Shown one piece after another: positions 1-9,083 of a stretch of 64,000 bases of DNA. The DNA is from Actinokineospora sp. NBRC 105648 (GTDB taxonomy: Bacteria; Actinomycetota; Actinomycetes; Mycobacteriales; Pseudonocardiaceae), in assembly GCF_030269645.1 (NCBI RefSeq), contig NZ_BSTR01000017.1, positions 62,001-126,000 of the forward strand, given 5' to 3'. Within the stretch, counting starts at the first letter, position 1. Every line of letters starts with the position of its first letter. A program made the position numbers and the translations under genes. Under the pieces are notes generated by a model that made no database searches, was not told where the DNA came from, and saw only the letters and a program-made list of their open reading frames with translations.

Positions 1-544
1 CCAGCCGCACCACGGCCCGCGGCCGGTCGGCCGCGCTCCGCAGGTCCGGCACCGACCGGCGCGAGGTCACCAGGAACGACAGGCCCGGTGGGGGATCGCC
101 CGCCAGGTACCGCAGCAGCTCCACGGTCCCCTCGTCCGCCCAGTGCAGGTCCTCCACGACCAGCACGCCGCGACCGGTCAACAGCTCGCGCACCGCGCGG
201 AAAACCTGGTGGGTCGAGGCGTCCTCCGGTGGCGCGGGCGGGAGAACGGGAGCCAACTCCGGCAGTAGCGACCGCAACACCCCGGCCACCGGCGACAACC
301 CGGCGGCGTCGATCTTCAAGCCGCGCAGCACTTCCACCACCGGCCCGTACGGGAACGGCGCGCGCACCCGCACGCACCCGGAGACCAGTACCCCGTGCCC
401 GCCCAGCTGCCGCACGACCTCGCGCACCAGCCGGGTCTTGCCGATCCCCGGCTCACCCCGCACGAGCACCACCGCACCGGGCTGCCGCACCAGCTCCGCC
501 AGCTCGGCGGGCAGCGGTGCGCGGGAGGTCCCGGTCGGCGCCAT
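1..544 (-). CDS. AAA ATPase regulator, N-terminal part (runs off window)
   Basis: The minus-strand frame opens with ATG at 544-542 and stays open to the window edge, so about 181 residues are visible and the rest is missing. A Walker A motif (GEPGIGKT, residues 30-37) and a Walker B-like stretch (VLVVEDLHWADE) are those of the AAA/NACHT module of large LuxR-type or SARP-type transcriptional regulators, where DLHWAD is a hallmark. Such proteins use ATP hydrolysis to gate a C-terminal DNA-binding domain, which here lies outside the window. The gene is divergent from the subtilisin-like protease, with about 195 bp between them. Family assignment is fairly sure; the subtype (LAL or adenylate-cyclase-like) cannot be decided without the C-terminus. 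Confidence 0.75.
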   Translation of the reverse strand, partial: MAPTGTSRAPLPAELAELVRQPGAVVLVRGEPGIGKTRLVREVVRQLGGHGVLVSGCVRVRAPFPYGPVVEVLRGLKIDAAGLSPVAGVLRSLLPELAPVLPPAPPEDASTHQVFRAVRELLTGRGVLVVEDLHWADEGTVELLRYLAGDPPPGLSFLVTSRRSVPDLRSAADRPRAVVRL

Positions 545-708
545 ATCGGCAACCTATCCGCGCCGAACCACCCGCGGTAGTGCCCGTTGTTTACGTATAC
601 GCAGGTATTTCGCAGCCCGTTGTCCAGCCCGGGGTCGCCGGGCGACTGTTCTAGGCGCTCCGGCCGGGCATCCCCTCTCCCTGCGACCGGGCCGTGTCCC
701 GCGGCCCG

Positions 709-742
709 CAGAGGACTGACCATGATCAGAGGACTGACCATG
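709..742 (+). repeat. 18-bp tandem duplication of ribosome-binding site and start codon
   Basis: The 16-base string CAGAGGACTGACCATG occurs at 709-724 and again at 727-742, a period of 18 bases. Each copy holds an AGAGG Shine-Dalgarno-like sequence and an ATG. As 18 is a multiple of three, both ATGs (722 and 740) read into the same protease frame, giving two equivalent initiation sites six codons apart. Confidence 0.85.
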
Positions 743-2329
743 CACAAGCGTTACCGAACGACCCTGGTGCTGGGCGCGCTGGCGGCGACCGGCGCCCTCG
801 CCTGGGTCCCGATGGCCAACGCCGCCCCGACGGCCCCCGCCGCCCCCGCGGCGTCCGCGAAGTTCCTCAGCGCCGCCACCCAGAACACGGTCCCGGACCG
901 CTACATCGTCGTGCTCGCCGACACCGCGGGCGCGGCCCAGGCCCAGGTCAGCAGCCAGGCGCAGACCCTCGCGGGCCGCTACAGCGGCCAGGTCCGCCGG
1001 GTCTACGACAGCGCCCTGCGCGGCTTCTCGGTGCGGATGAGCGAGAGCAAGGCGCGCGAGCTGGCCGCCGACCCGTCGGTCAGCTACGTCCAGCCGGTGC
1101 AGATCGGCCACGGCTCGGGCACCCAGCCCAACCCGCCGTCCTGGGGGCTCGACCGGGTCGACCAGCGCAACCTGCCGCTGGACAGCAGCTACACCTACGA
1201 CACGACCGCGTCCAACGTGACCGCCTACGTGATCGACAGCGGCATCCGGATGACCCACCAGGACTTCGGCGGCCGGGCCAAGAGCGGCTACGACTTCGTC
1301 GACGACGACACCAACGCCAGTGACTGCCTCGGCCACGGCAGCCACGTCGCGGGCACCATCGGCGGCAGCGGCTACGGGGTGGCCAAGGCCGTCAACATCG
1401 TCTCGGTGCGCATCCTGACCTGCAACGACTCCGTCGCCGACGACGACGCCGTGGCGGGCGTCAACTGGATCACCAAGAACGCCGCCAAGCCCGCGGTCGC
1501 CAACATGAGCCTGCAGTTCGGCAGCTCGGCGCCCGCGCTGGAGACCGCGATCAAGAACTCCATCGCGGGCGGGGTCACCTGGGTGCTCTCGGCCAACAAC
1601 TTCAACTCCGACGCCTGCCAGAGCTCGCCGGCCAAGATCGCCGAGGCGATCACGGTCGGCAACATCACCAAGACCGACACCCGCCGGTCGGACTCGAACT
1701 ACGGGTCCTGCCTGGACATCTGGGCGCCGGGCGACAACATCGTCTCGGTCAACTACCAGAACGACACCGGCAACCGCACCATGAGCGGCACCTCGATGGC
1801 CGCCCCGCACGTGGCCGGTGCCGCCGCGCTGTACCTGTCCGCGAACCCCTCGGCGACCCCGAAGCAGGTCCGCGACGCCCTGGTGGCCCAGGCCAGCACG
1901 ATCACCGTCGGCGACGCCAAGGCCGGGTCGCCGAACAAGGTCCTCTACGCGCGTTCGGGCGGCACGACCCCGCCGACCACCTGCCCGGCCGTCACCAACG
2001 GCGCGGACGTCAACATCCCGGACAACGGCGCGGCGGTCACCAGCTCCGCGGTCGTGTCCGGCTGCTCGGGCAACGCCTCGGGCGGCGCCAAGGTCGCCGT
2101 CGACATCAAGCACACCTTCCGCGGTGACCTGGTCGTCGACCTGGTGGCCCCGGACGGCTCGGTCTACAACCTCAAGCCGTTCAGCGCCAACGACAGCGCG
2201 GACAACATCACCGCGACCTACACCGTCAACGCCTCGACCGAGGTCGCCAACGGCACCTGGAAGCTGCGGGTGCAGGACAAGGCGGCCAACGACACCGGCT
2301 ACATCAACTCCTGGACGCTCACCGTCTGA
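740..2329 (+). CDS. Secreted subtilisin-like serine protease (S8) with C-terminal P domain
   Basis: A 529-residue secreted protease. Residues 1-28 form a signal peptide (basic MHKRYR, hydrophobic core, cleavage near ANA). An I9-type inhibitory propeptide (YIVVLAD onward) precedes the catalytic domain. The triad is visible as D166 (YVIDSG), H199 (GHGSHVAGT) and S352 (GTSMAAP), with the oxyanion Asn in SANN near 286. After a short linker, residues 415-529 resemble the proprotein-convertase P domain, with the characteristic (RGDLVVDLVAPDGS) stretch and a Trp near the end. The upstream ATG at 722 is equally plausible because the ribosome-binding site is duplicated; the open frame back to 587 is unlikely to be translated. 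It probably acts on extracellular protein. Monocistronic, followed by a strong hairpin. Confidence 0.95.
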   Translation: MHKRYRTTLVLGALAATGALAWVPMANAAPTAPAAPAASAKFLSAATQNTVPDRYIVVLADTAGAAQAQVSSQAQTLAGRYSGQVRRVYDSALRGFSVRMSESKARELAADPSVSYVQPVQIGHGSGTQPNPPSWGLDRVDQRNLPLDSSYTYDTTASNVTAYVIDSGIRMTHQDFGGRAKSGYDFVDDDTNASDCLGHGSHVAGTIGGSGYGVAKAVNIVSVRILTCNDSVADDDAVAGVNWITKNAAKPAVANMSLQFGSSAPALETAIKNSIAGGVTWVLSANNFNSDACQSSPAKIAEAITVGNITKTDTRRSDSNYGSCLDIWAPGDNIVSVNYQNDTGNRTMSGTSMAAPHVAGAAALYLSANPSATPKQVRDALVAQASTITVGDAKAGSPNKVLYARSGGTTPPTTCPAVTNGADVNIPDNGAAVTSSAVVSGCSGNASGGAKVAVDIKHTFRGDLVVDLVAPDGSVYNLKPFSANDSADNITATYTVNASTEVANGTWKLRVQDKAANDTGYINSWTLTV

Positions 2330-2338
2330 GGCCCAGGC

Positions 2339-2408
2339 GCCGACGGTGTGACCGTCGGCTGACCGACCCGGTTCGGCGGTGTGGCTCGTGGGCGCCACAC
2401 CGCCGAAC
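2339..2408 (+). terminator. Double hairpin after the protease gene
   Basis: Two inverted repeats follow the stop codon. The first is GCCGACGG (2339-2346) with CCGTCGGC (2352-2359). The second has a perfect 14-bp stem, 2371-2384 with 2395-2408, extended by one more pair. There is no long T-tract, which is usual for actinobacterial terminators. Confidence 0.75.
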
Positions 2409-2556
2409 TGCCGTCTCACCACTGTGATCGCGCGGAACCGTTGCCTCGACGGCCTTCCCGCTGCACACCCTTGACAGGAACCGGTAGTGTTGGCACCACA
2501 GCGCTACCGCCGCGCTCCGGGGGGAACCGGTATCCAGGCGGGTCGAGGACTCAACC

Positions 2557-2760
2557 GTGACAGCTCTTGTCGTGCTGCTCGTCGTCATGTCGTCGTGGGG
2601 GTCGCTGTTCCTGCTGCTGCGCTGGCTGCTGGGCAAGCCGGTCGAGGAGGTCAGCCTCAGCCTGTCGGTGACACCGTGGCCGAAGGTGGACGTGCGGCTC
2701 CGCAGGCGGATTTCGGACAGCCCGCCGCCGTCCATTTCCGTCCATTCACCGGACCATTGA
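2557..2760 (+). CDS. Small single-pass membrane protein
   Basis: A 67-residue protein starting with GTG at 2557, seven bases after a GAGGAC ribosome-binding site. Residues 4-25 are strongly hydrophobic (VVLLVVMSS to FLLLRWLL) and form one transmembrane helix. A basic, Pro/Ser-rich tail of about 40 residues probably lies in the cytoplasm. A TTGACA hexamer at 2471-2476 lies upstream but lacks a convincing partner. No family was recognised. The gene converges on the HTH regulator with a 24-bp gap. It is called a gene because of the ribosome-binding site, membrane segment and high GC3; the length leaves doubt. Confidence 0.6.
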   Translation: MTALVVLLVVMSSWGSLFLLLRWLLGKPVEEVSLSLSVTPWPKVDVRLRRRISDSPPPSISVHSPDH

Positions 2761-2784
2761 CCGCTGAACGGGAAATGGCAACGG

Positions 2785-3630
2785 TCACGCCACCAGGGAT
2801 TCCAGCAGCGTCCGCGTCTGCTGCTCGGTGAGCGCCACCTGCTCGATCGCCAGGAAGCGCTCCCAGGCCGCGGTCACCTTGTCGCTGTCTCCATTGGCGA
2901 GGTAATCCTGGCCGACATTCTCCTCGAACAGGACGGTGTCGGCGATCTCCTCGTCCAGCTCGATCAGCAGGAAGGCGCCCGCCAGCCCGGGGTGCGCCCC
3001 CTTGGCCAGCGGCACCACGCGCAGGGTGACCAGGTCGTCGAGGGTGCGGTCGAGCAGGTAGCGCAGCTGCTCGCGCAGCACGTCCGGCCCGCCGACCGCG
3101 CGCCGGACGGCGGACTCGTCGACCAGGGCCACCAGCCGCGGCCGGTCCGGCCCCTCCAGCTGCGCCTGCCTGCTGATCCGCGCCTCCAGCGCGAGGTCGA
3201 GCTCGTCGCCGGAGTACACCGTGGCCAGCACGGCGCGGGCGTAGTCGGGGGTCTGCAGGTGCCCGGGGACCAGCAGCGGGTGGAACTGGTGGATGGCCGC
3301 GGCCGAGCCCTCGTAGGCGAGCAGCCTGCGGAAGGGCTCGGTGGTGACCGCGTCGTAGCGGGCGTACCAGGGCTGCTCCCGGCTCTCCCTGGCCACGTCC
3401 ACCAGGTCGGCCACGACCTCGGGGTCGGTGGTGCCGTACTCGGCGAGCAGCGCCTTGAGGTCGTTGGTGGAGATGCCGACCGCGGCCTTCTCGATCCGGA
3501 TCAGCTTCGAGACCGACCAGTCCATGGTCGCGGCCACCTCGGGCTGGGTCATGCCCGCCTGCTCGCGGAACGTGCGCAGCAGCCTGCCGAGCTGCCGCTT
3601 GGAGAACCGCGGGTCGCGTCGCCGGGTCAT
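2785..3630 (-). CDS. Helix-turn-helix regulator with DUF5753 domain
   Basis: A 281-residue protein with an XRE-type helix-turn-helix at residues 10-65 (GRLLRTFREQAGMTQPEVA, then SVSKLIRIE) followed by the DUF5753 ligand or effector domain (YEGSAAAIHQFHPLLVPGHLQTPDYARA is typical). This architecture is the regulator half of the Scr1-like pairs that are abundant in filamentous actinomycetes. The partner is usually a small DUF397 protein, found here as the divergent gene at 4016. ATG at 3630 is preferred over the TTG six bases upstream because GGAG lies six bases from it. The family is known to influence antibiotic production and development in Streptomyces; the specific target here is unknown. 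Confidence 0.92.
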   Translation of the reverse strand: MTRRRDPRFSKRQLGRLLRTFREQAGMTQPEVAATMDWSVSKLIRIEKAAVGISTNDLKALLAEYGTTDPEVVADLVDVARESREQPWYARYDAVTTEPFRRLLAYEGSAAAIHQFHPLLVPGHLQTPDYARAVLATVYSGDELDLALEARISRQAQLEGPDRPRLVALVDESAVRRAVGGPDVLREQLRYLLDRTLDDLVTLRVVPLAKGAHPGLAGAFLLIELDEEIADTVLFEENVGQDYLANGDSDKVTAAWERFLAIEQVALTEQQTRTLLESLVA

Positions 3631-4015
3631 CGTCAACTCCGCTCTGCCTGATCGACTCTGCTACTGGGTGTCATCCGTCCGTGCGCGGGGCCACCTGGCG
3701 ATCTGCCACGTGGCACTCTGCCCCGGACGGCTTGCCCCCAGCGTTTGGCAAGGTAGCACGCTCGACGGCAGTATGCGCAGGGTTTGGCTGATGTGGACAG
3801 TCCTCACGTTTGTCACCGGTTGGAGGGCCGCTCGTCCCAACTACCCCGATTACGCAGCGTGGGAAAAGGTGGCAAGTGGCAAATGTGGTCGTGCAGGTGC
3901 GCGAGCACCCGACCTGACTTACCCGGGCAGCGGATTCTCTCCGGCCCGCCAATGACGTAATAATCGCCGGGTATTCGCTCCCACCCGGGGAGCGAGACCC
4001 GACGAGGGAGCATTG
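3631..4015. promoter_or_regulatory. Divergent intergenic region between HTH regulator and DUF397 gene
   Basis: About 385 bases without a gene separate the two divergent halves of the HTH/DUF397 pair, so both promoters must lie here. The segment around 3740-3900 is less GC-rich than its surroundings and repeats the short string TTTGGC(A/T) (near 3749 and 3783) and GGCAA(A/G)TG (near 3871-3883), possible half-sites for the HTH protein. No clear inverted operator was found. Confidence 0.4.
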
Positions 4016-4201
4016 ATGACGGCGGCGTGTCCGGTCTGGCGAAAAAGTTCCTACAGCGACTCGCACGCTTGTGTGGAACTCGCCAGGTGGTCCGGCGGCA
4101 ATTCAGTTCGGGACTCCAAGAATCCTGGACAGAAATTGGACATCTCACCCCGATCAGTCGCGCGACTGATCGCCTACGCCCGTGCCGAGAGGCAGGCCTG
4201 A
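4016..4201 (+). CDS. DUF397 domain protein (partner of HTH regulator)
   Basis: A 61-residue protein that is almost entirely a DUF397 domain. It shows the family signature W-RKSSYS near the N-terminus, then CVELA, then VRDSKNP and a closing FxxxL-like helix. DUF397 proteins pair with DUF5753/HTH regulators, and the pair behaves as a regulatory or toxin-antitoxin-like module in actinomycetes. ATG at 4016 is chosen, with GAGGGA ten bases upstream; a TTG at 4013 is possible. Divergent from the HTH gene. Confidence 0.9.
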   Translation: MTAACPVWRKSSYSDSHACVELARWSGGNSVRDSKNPGQKLDISPRSVARLIAYARAERQA

Positions 4202-5000
4202 TCAGCCGCGGGCACCCCGGTGGCCCGCCCGCGATCGCACCGCGGCGCCCCGGCCACCGCCCGACCTGCCCGAACCCGCCGACGGCGACCTGATCGGCAT
4301 ACCGCTCGGTTCGTTCGCCACCCCGCTCGACCGCCCGGCGGCTTGGACACCGCGGTCCACGCCCGCCGGTCGACAACCGGTTTCGGCTGGTGCGGCAGTG
4401 AGCGCACGCGGCTTGAGTGTTCGGATACCGGTCGGTTCTCTTCCGTTCCGATTGGGTACCCGGTCTAGGCGCGAGCACCAGTGCGCACCGGTACCCGGTA
4501 GTCGTTTCACCTGGCGCACAGTGGCGCACAGTGGTGTCCAGTCCGTGGGTGTCCAGTCCGTGTGAAGTGTGGGAATGCCAGTCGGTTCCCCCGACCCGAT
4601 TGCCTGCCCGGTGCGAGTGCGGACACCGGGTCCGAACTGGTCGTCGGTGGTGGGTTCGCTTGGCGCGCGGCGGTGCCACAGCTCGGGCGGAGCGGGGTAC
4701 CGGTCGGTTCTCTCCCGGCCCGGCTGGTGGCTCGCGAACCGGCGATGTCCACCGGATCGTCGGCGATGTCGACGATGCCGTCCGCGGCGGTTCCCTGTTC
4801 GCGCCGCGCGGTCACCGCCGCCGAGCATCGGTGGGTTCGGTGTGTGGCGCTCGGCGGTGGGCCGGCCCCCACCCCGCCCGTCGCGTCGCGGACCCGAGCT
4901 GATCGGCAGCACCCCAGGGGGGAGCGCCGCAGGCAGGCGCTACTCGAGGCGGCGACGTGCTCCGCCGGATTCCTGATCGCTTCCGGGCCGCCGGTGCGGC
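4202..5000. repeat. Non-coding region with dispersed degenerate repeats
   Basis: About 800 bases with no convincing gene; open frames on both strands are low-complexity and share no domain. A degenerate motif of about 40 bases, GG(A/C)ATRCCGGTCGGTTC followed by a CCG-CCCGATTG-like tail, recurs from about 4296, 4423, 4572 and 4695, at intervals of 127, 149 and 123 bases. Between copies are shorter direct repeats such as TGTCCAGTCCGTG (twice near 4535-4565) and GGCGCACAGT (twice near 4513-4530). It resembles a decayed minisatellite and is related in style, not in unit sequence, to the longer array at 24.9-26.8 kb. Confidence 0.6.
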
Positions 5001-5690
5001 ATGCTGCCCTGCATGAGGTCGCGCCTGCCGTCGTTGCTGGTGGTGGCCGCGTTCCTGGTGCTCGCGGTCGTCGCGGCCCGCGGCGAGTCGGCGATCCCCG
5101 CGGGTCCGGGCCTGGCCGCACGGCCGGACCCACCGCCCCCGCCACCGCCGCGCGCGACCGAGGCCACCGAGGGCAACCCGCTGCTCGACCTGATCAACGG
5201 GATCAGCACCGGCGTGCTGCTGGTGCTGATCGCCGCCATGCTGCTGATCGGTCTGGCGGGTCTGCTGGCCACCCTCGCGGGCGTGCGCAGGCGCCGCGTC
5301 CGGCTGGCCCGGCCCGAGTTCGAGCGTGCCGACACCCCGGAGGCCACTACCGGCGCCGTGGCGCACGCTCTCGCCACCGCCGCCCAGGCCGCCCGCCTGG
5401 AGCTGAGCAGGCGCGACGGCACCGACGCCGACGCCATCATCACCGCCTGGCTCACCCTCGAACGAGCCGCCGCCACCCTCGGCACCCCCCGCGCGGCCCA
5501 CCAGACGCCCACGGAGTTCACCGAGGCGGTGCTGTCCGCCCACACCCCCGACGCCACCGCGCTCAAGATCCTGCGCACGTGCTACCACCGAGCCCGCTTC
5601 GCCGACACCGTCACCGAAGCCGACACGGCGGCCGCCACCGACGCCCTGACCCGGATCGAGAACTCCCTCACCACGGGCACACCCCGGTGA
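5001..5690 (+). CDS. DUF4129 domain membrane protein
   Basis: A 229-residue protein with an N-terminal signal or anchor helix (residues 5-26), a Pro-rich extracytoplasmic stretch (PDPPPPPPP), a second transmembrane helix at about residues 70-95 (VLLVLIAAMLLIGLAGLLATLAGV) and a cytoplasmic C-terminal DUF4129 domain (ITAWLTLERAAA and YHRARF are the typical positions). DUF4129 proteins occur with MoxR ATPases, DUF58 proteins and transglutaminase-like proteins, as here. ATG at 5013 is an alternative start that trims four residues; neither has a strong ribosome-binding site. First gene of a five-gene operon. Confidence 0.88.
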   Translation: MLPCMRSRLPSLLVVAAFLVLAVVAARGESAIPAGPGLAARPDPPPPPPPRATEATEGNPLLDLINGISTGVLLVLIAAMLLIGLAGLLATLAGVRRRRVRLARPEFERADTPEATTGAVAHALATAAQAARLELSRRDGTDADAIITAWLTLERAAATLGTPRAAHQTPTEFTEAVLSAHTPDATALKILRTCYHRARFADTVTEADTAAATDALTRIENSLTTGTPR

Positions 5691-5733
5691 CCCGCCGCCC
5701 CCGGGCCGACCCGCAGGCGTGCCGGAGCCGCCC

Positions 5734-6191
5734 GTGAACGCCCTCAAGACCGCCGCCATCGCGCTCTTGGCGGGCACCACCGTCGTGGCCGTCGGGGTCT
5801 GGCCCGGCGACATCCCGCTCTTCTGGGCCATCGCCCTAGCCGTCCCCGCCGCCGCGATCGCCGCGGTCGGCGCCCGCGCGGCAGGCCCGCTCGAACCTGT
5901 CTGGAGCGCGGTCCCCGACGAGCACGGTTCGGCGACGATGCCGCAGGCCGCCAACCTGGCCACCCGCCTGGCCGAGGCGCATCAAGATCCTTACCGCTTC
6001 CGCACGCGGATCCAGCCGAGGCTCCGCAAGCTCGCCGAGGCGCACCTGCACGCCCATCGGATATCCACTGTGGACGATCCGCGCGCGGTGGCCGTGCTCG
6101 GCGCGGAGCTGCACCACCTGGTCACCTCGCCCACGGCGGTCCTGCCACCCGCGCGACGGGTCGTCGAACTGCTGGCCCGACTGGAGGAATC

Positions 6192-6195
<4 letters not shown>
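5734..6195 (+). CDS. Membrane protein of the MoxR/DUF58 operon
   Basis: A 153-residue protein with two N-terminal transmembrane helices (about residues 4-21 and 27-45) and a cytoplasmic helical domain containing PYRFRTRIQPRLRKLAEAHL. No named domain is recognised, but a protein of this size and shape commonly sits between the DUF4129 and MoxR genes in actinomycetes. GTG at 5734 is preferred because GGAG ends six bases upstream; GTG at 5719 is possible. The stop overlaps the moxR start by 4 bases, which implies translational coupling. Confidence 0.75.
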
Positions 6196-7135
<940 letters not shown>

Positions 7136-7139
<4 letters not shown>

Positions 7140-8473
7140 ACCGGGTCCTGGCCTGGGCCACCGCGCGCCGCGCCGCGGGTGCGGCGGGCTGGCGCGGCAC
7201 CGACGCCCTCTTCCGCGGCGCCGTCGGCGGCCTCGGTCTGGTCGGGGCCGGAGTCGTGCTGCACCGGGTCGATCTCGTGCTGCTCGGCGCTCCGCTGCTG
7301 CTCGGCACCGTCCTCGCGTTGGCCGCCCCGGTCGGCGCCGTCCCGGTCGTGCGGGCCGAACGGCTGCCCAGCACGGTCGAGGCGGGCGACCGCGGCAGGC
7401 TCGCCGTCCGGGTCGAGGCGGGCCCGGGTGTGGAGTTCATGGCCGTCCGGCTGCCGGTGCCCGGGGCGCAGGGCATCGGTCCGGTCCACCTCGTGCCCGG
7501 CGCCGCCCGCGAGTTGCGCGCGAGCCTGCGCTGGAACGCCTGGGGTGAGGGCCTCGATCTGCGCCCGGACCACCTCGCCGCAGGTCGCGACGCGTTGGTG
7601 ATCTCCGGACCCGTCGTCGGTCACGAGGCACGCCGCACAGTCCTACCGCCGGTGGAGCCGCTAAGACCCGGTCCACTGCCCCCTCGCGCCGCGGGCCTTG
7701 TCGGCGCCCACCGCTCGCCGCGGCCAGGCGATGGGACCGAACTGCGCGCAATCCGCCCTTTCCAGCCAGGGGACCGCGTTCGCCGTGTCGACTGGCGGGT
7801 CTCGCTCAGAGCGGGTGCCGCTGCCGGTGAGCTCTTAGCCCCCGGCACGCTGCACGTCCGGGAGCGTCACGCTGAGGCTGACGCAGACCTCTTGCTCGTC
7901 ATCGACTCACGCGTGGACGTCAGCGCGAACCTGTCCGATTGGTCGACCGCGACCGCCCGCGCGGTCCGCACGCGGGGAAGTCTCGACGCGACAGTCCGCG
8001 CTACCGCCTCCCTCGCCGCCGCCTACCTGAGGCAGGGCGACCGGGTCGGTCTCGTCGACCTGGGACGCCCGCAGCTGGGCATCGGCGCGGGCGTCGGCCA
8101 CCGCCAGCTGGCTCGGGTGCGCCACCAGCTCGTCGCGTGCAGCCGTTCGGCGGGGTGGGCCCCGCAGCCGGTCTTGCTGCCCCGACAGGTCCCCGCGGGG
8201 GCGGTCGTCGTGCTGCTCTCGCCGTTCCTCGACGACGCCGTCGCCGACACCACCATCCGCACGGCTCGCCGCGGGCACGCCGTGGTGGCCGTGGACATGC
8301 TGCCCACGCCGCTCGTCCCCGACCCGGAGGCGGAATGGGGTGCGGTGGTAGCCCAGGTCATCACCGCCGAGCACCGCGCTCGCACGGCGGCACTGCGGTC
8401 GAACGGCGTGCTCGTGGTCACCGGCGTGGACGGTGTGGCCGCCGTCCTGCGCCGGGTGCGGGGCAGGCGGTGA
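7136..8473 (+). CDS. DUF58 (vWA-like) membrane-anchored protein
   Basis: A 445-residue protein starting with GTG at 7136 inside the moxR stop. Two transmembrane helices lie at about residues 22-60. An Ig-like segment follows, then the DUF58 core with the diagnostic RPFQPGDRVRRVDWRVS (near 205-220) and a vWA-like stretch (LLLVIDSRVDV). DUF58 proteins are the usual MoxR partners and are thought to help mature extracytoplasmic proteins. Codon 234 (7835-7837) is TTA, so translation may depend on a UUA-decoding tRNA. The second half uses less GC-biased codons than the first. Confidence 0.93.
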
Positions 8474-8979
8474 CCGACGGCCTCGACGTCGGCAGGGGCG
8501 TCTCCGCCGGACTGCTGCGCGCCGTCGTGGCCGTGGTGTGCGCGGGGATCGTGGCCGACCTCGCGCTCAACCGGGCGAGCGTCGTCGTGCTGGGCGCCGC
8601 GGTCCTGCTGTCGGTCGCCTGCGTGTTCCTCCCCGCGTCACCGGCGCCGTTGCTGTTGATCGCGCTCGCGGCCCTGCTGATCACCGTCAGCGGGCCGGAC
8701 CCGTTGCGCCCGGCCGTGCTGGTCCTGGTGCCTCTCGTGCACCTATTGCACATTAATTGCGCTATTGGCGCCCTCTTGCCGAAAGGCGCTCGCCTAGATC
8801 CGCGCGCGCTGTGGCCCGCGGCCCGCCGGGTGGCCGTCGTCCAACTGGTCGTGGCCGCGCTGGCGGTGTTGGCCATGGTCATTCCGGCCGGTCGTACACC
8901 CGAACCGGTGGAATTGATCGCGTTGCTGTCGATCGCCGGGCTGGCCGCCGTGGTGATCGTTCTTGACCGATCCCGCTGA
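8470..8979 (+). CDS. Integral membrane protein at the end of the MoxR operon
   Basis: A 169-residue protein, GTG start overlapping the DUF58 stop by 4 bases. At least four hydrophobic helices are visible (about residues 13-33, 38-52, 55-71 and 110-130, plus a C-terminal one near 145-163). No named domain. Position and coupling point to a membrane role together with the MoxR/DUF58 system. Operon ends here. Confidence 0.75.
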   Translation: MTDGLDVGRGVSAGLLRAVVAVVCAGIVADLALNRASVVVLGAAVLLSVACVFLPASPAPLLLIALAALLITVSGPDPLRPAVLVLVPLVHLLHINCAIGALLPKGARLDPRALWPAARRVAVVQLVVAALAVLAMVIPAGRTPEPVELIALLSIAGLAAVVIVLDRSR

Positions 8980-8994
8980 AACCCCGCGACGGGC

Positions 8995-9036
8995 GTCACA
9001 CCAGCGCAAACGTGCCAGCGACCCCGGTCACACCAG
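8995..9036 (+). promoter_or_regulatory. Direct repeat upstream of ndh
   Basis: GTCACACCAG occurs at 8995-9004 and at 9027-9036, 32 bases apart (about three helical turns), each followed by (C/T)GC. The pair lies 50-90 bases before the ndh start, where a regulator could bind two half-sites on one DNA face. Confidence 0.4.
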
Positions 9037-9083
9037 TGCGGGGGCGCCTCGCGGGGGCGGGAAACCAGTGCCACCATTGAGGC

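Noticed and set aside
554-2422. 622-residue open frame on the minus strand across the protease gene
   Set aside because: It mirrors the codon-position GC bias of the real gene, has no domain, and its residues are the typical Gly/Arg/Val/Asp-rich antisense mixture.
4562-5737. 391-residue plus-strand open frame before and across the DUF4129 gene
   Set aside because: It overlaps the DUF4129 gene in another frame and its sequence is Arg/Pro/His-rich shadow without a start signal.
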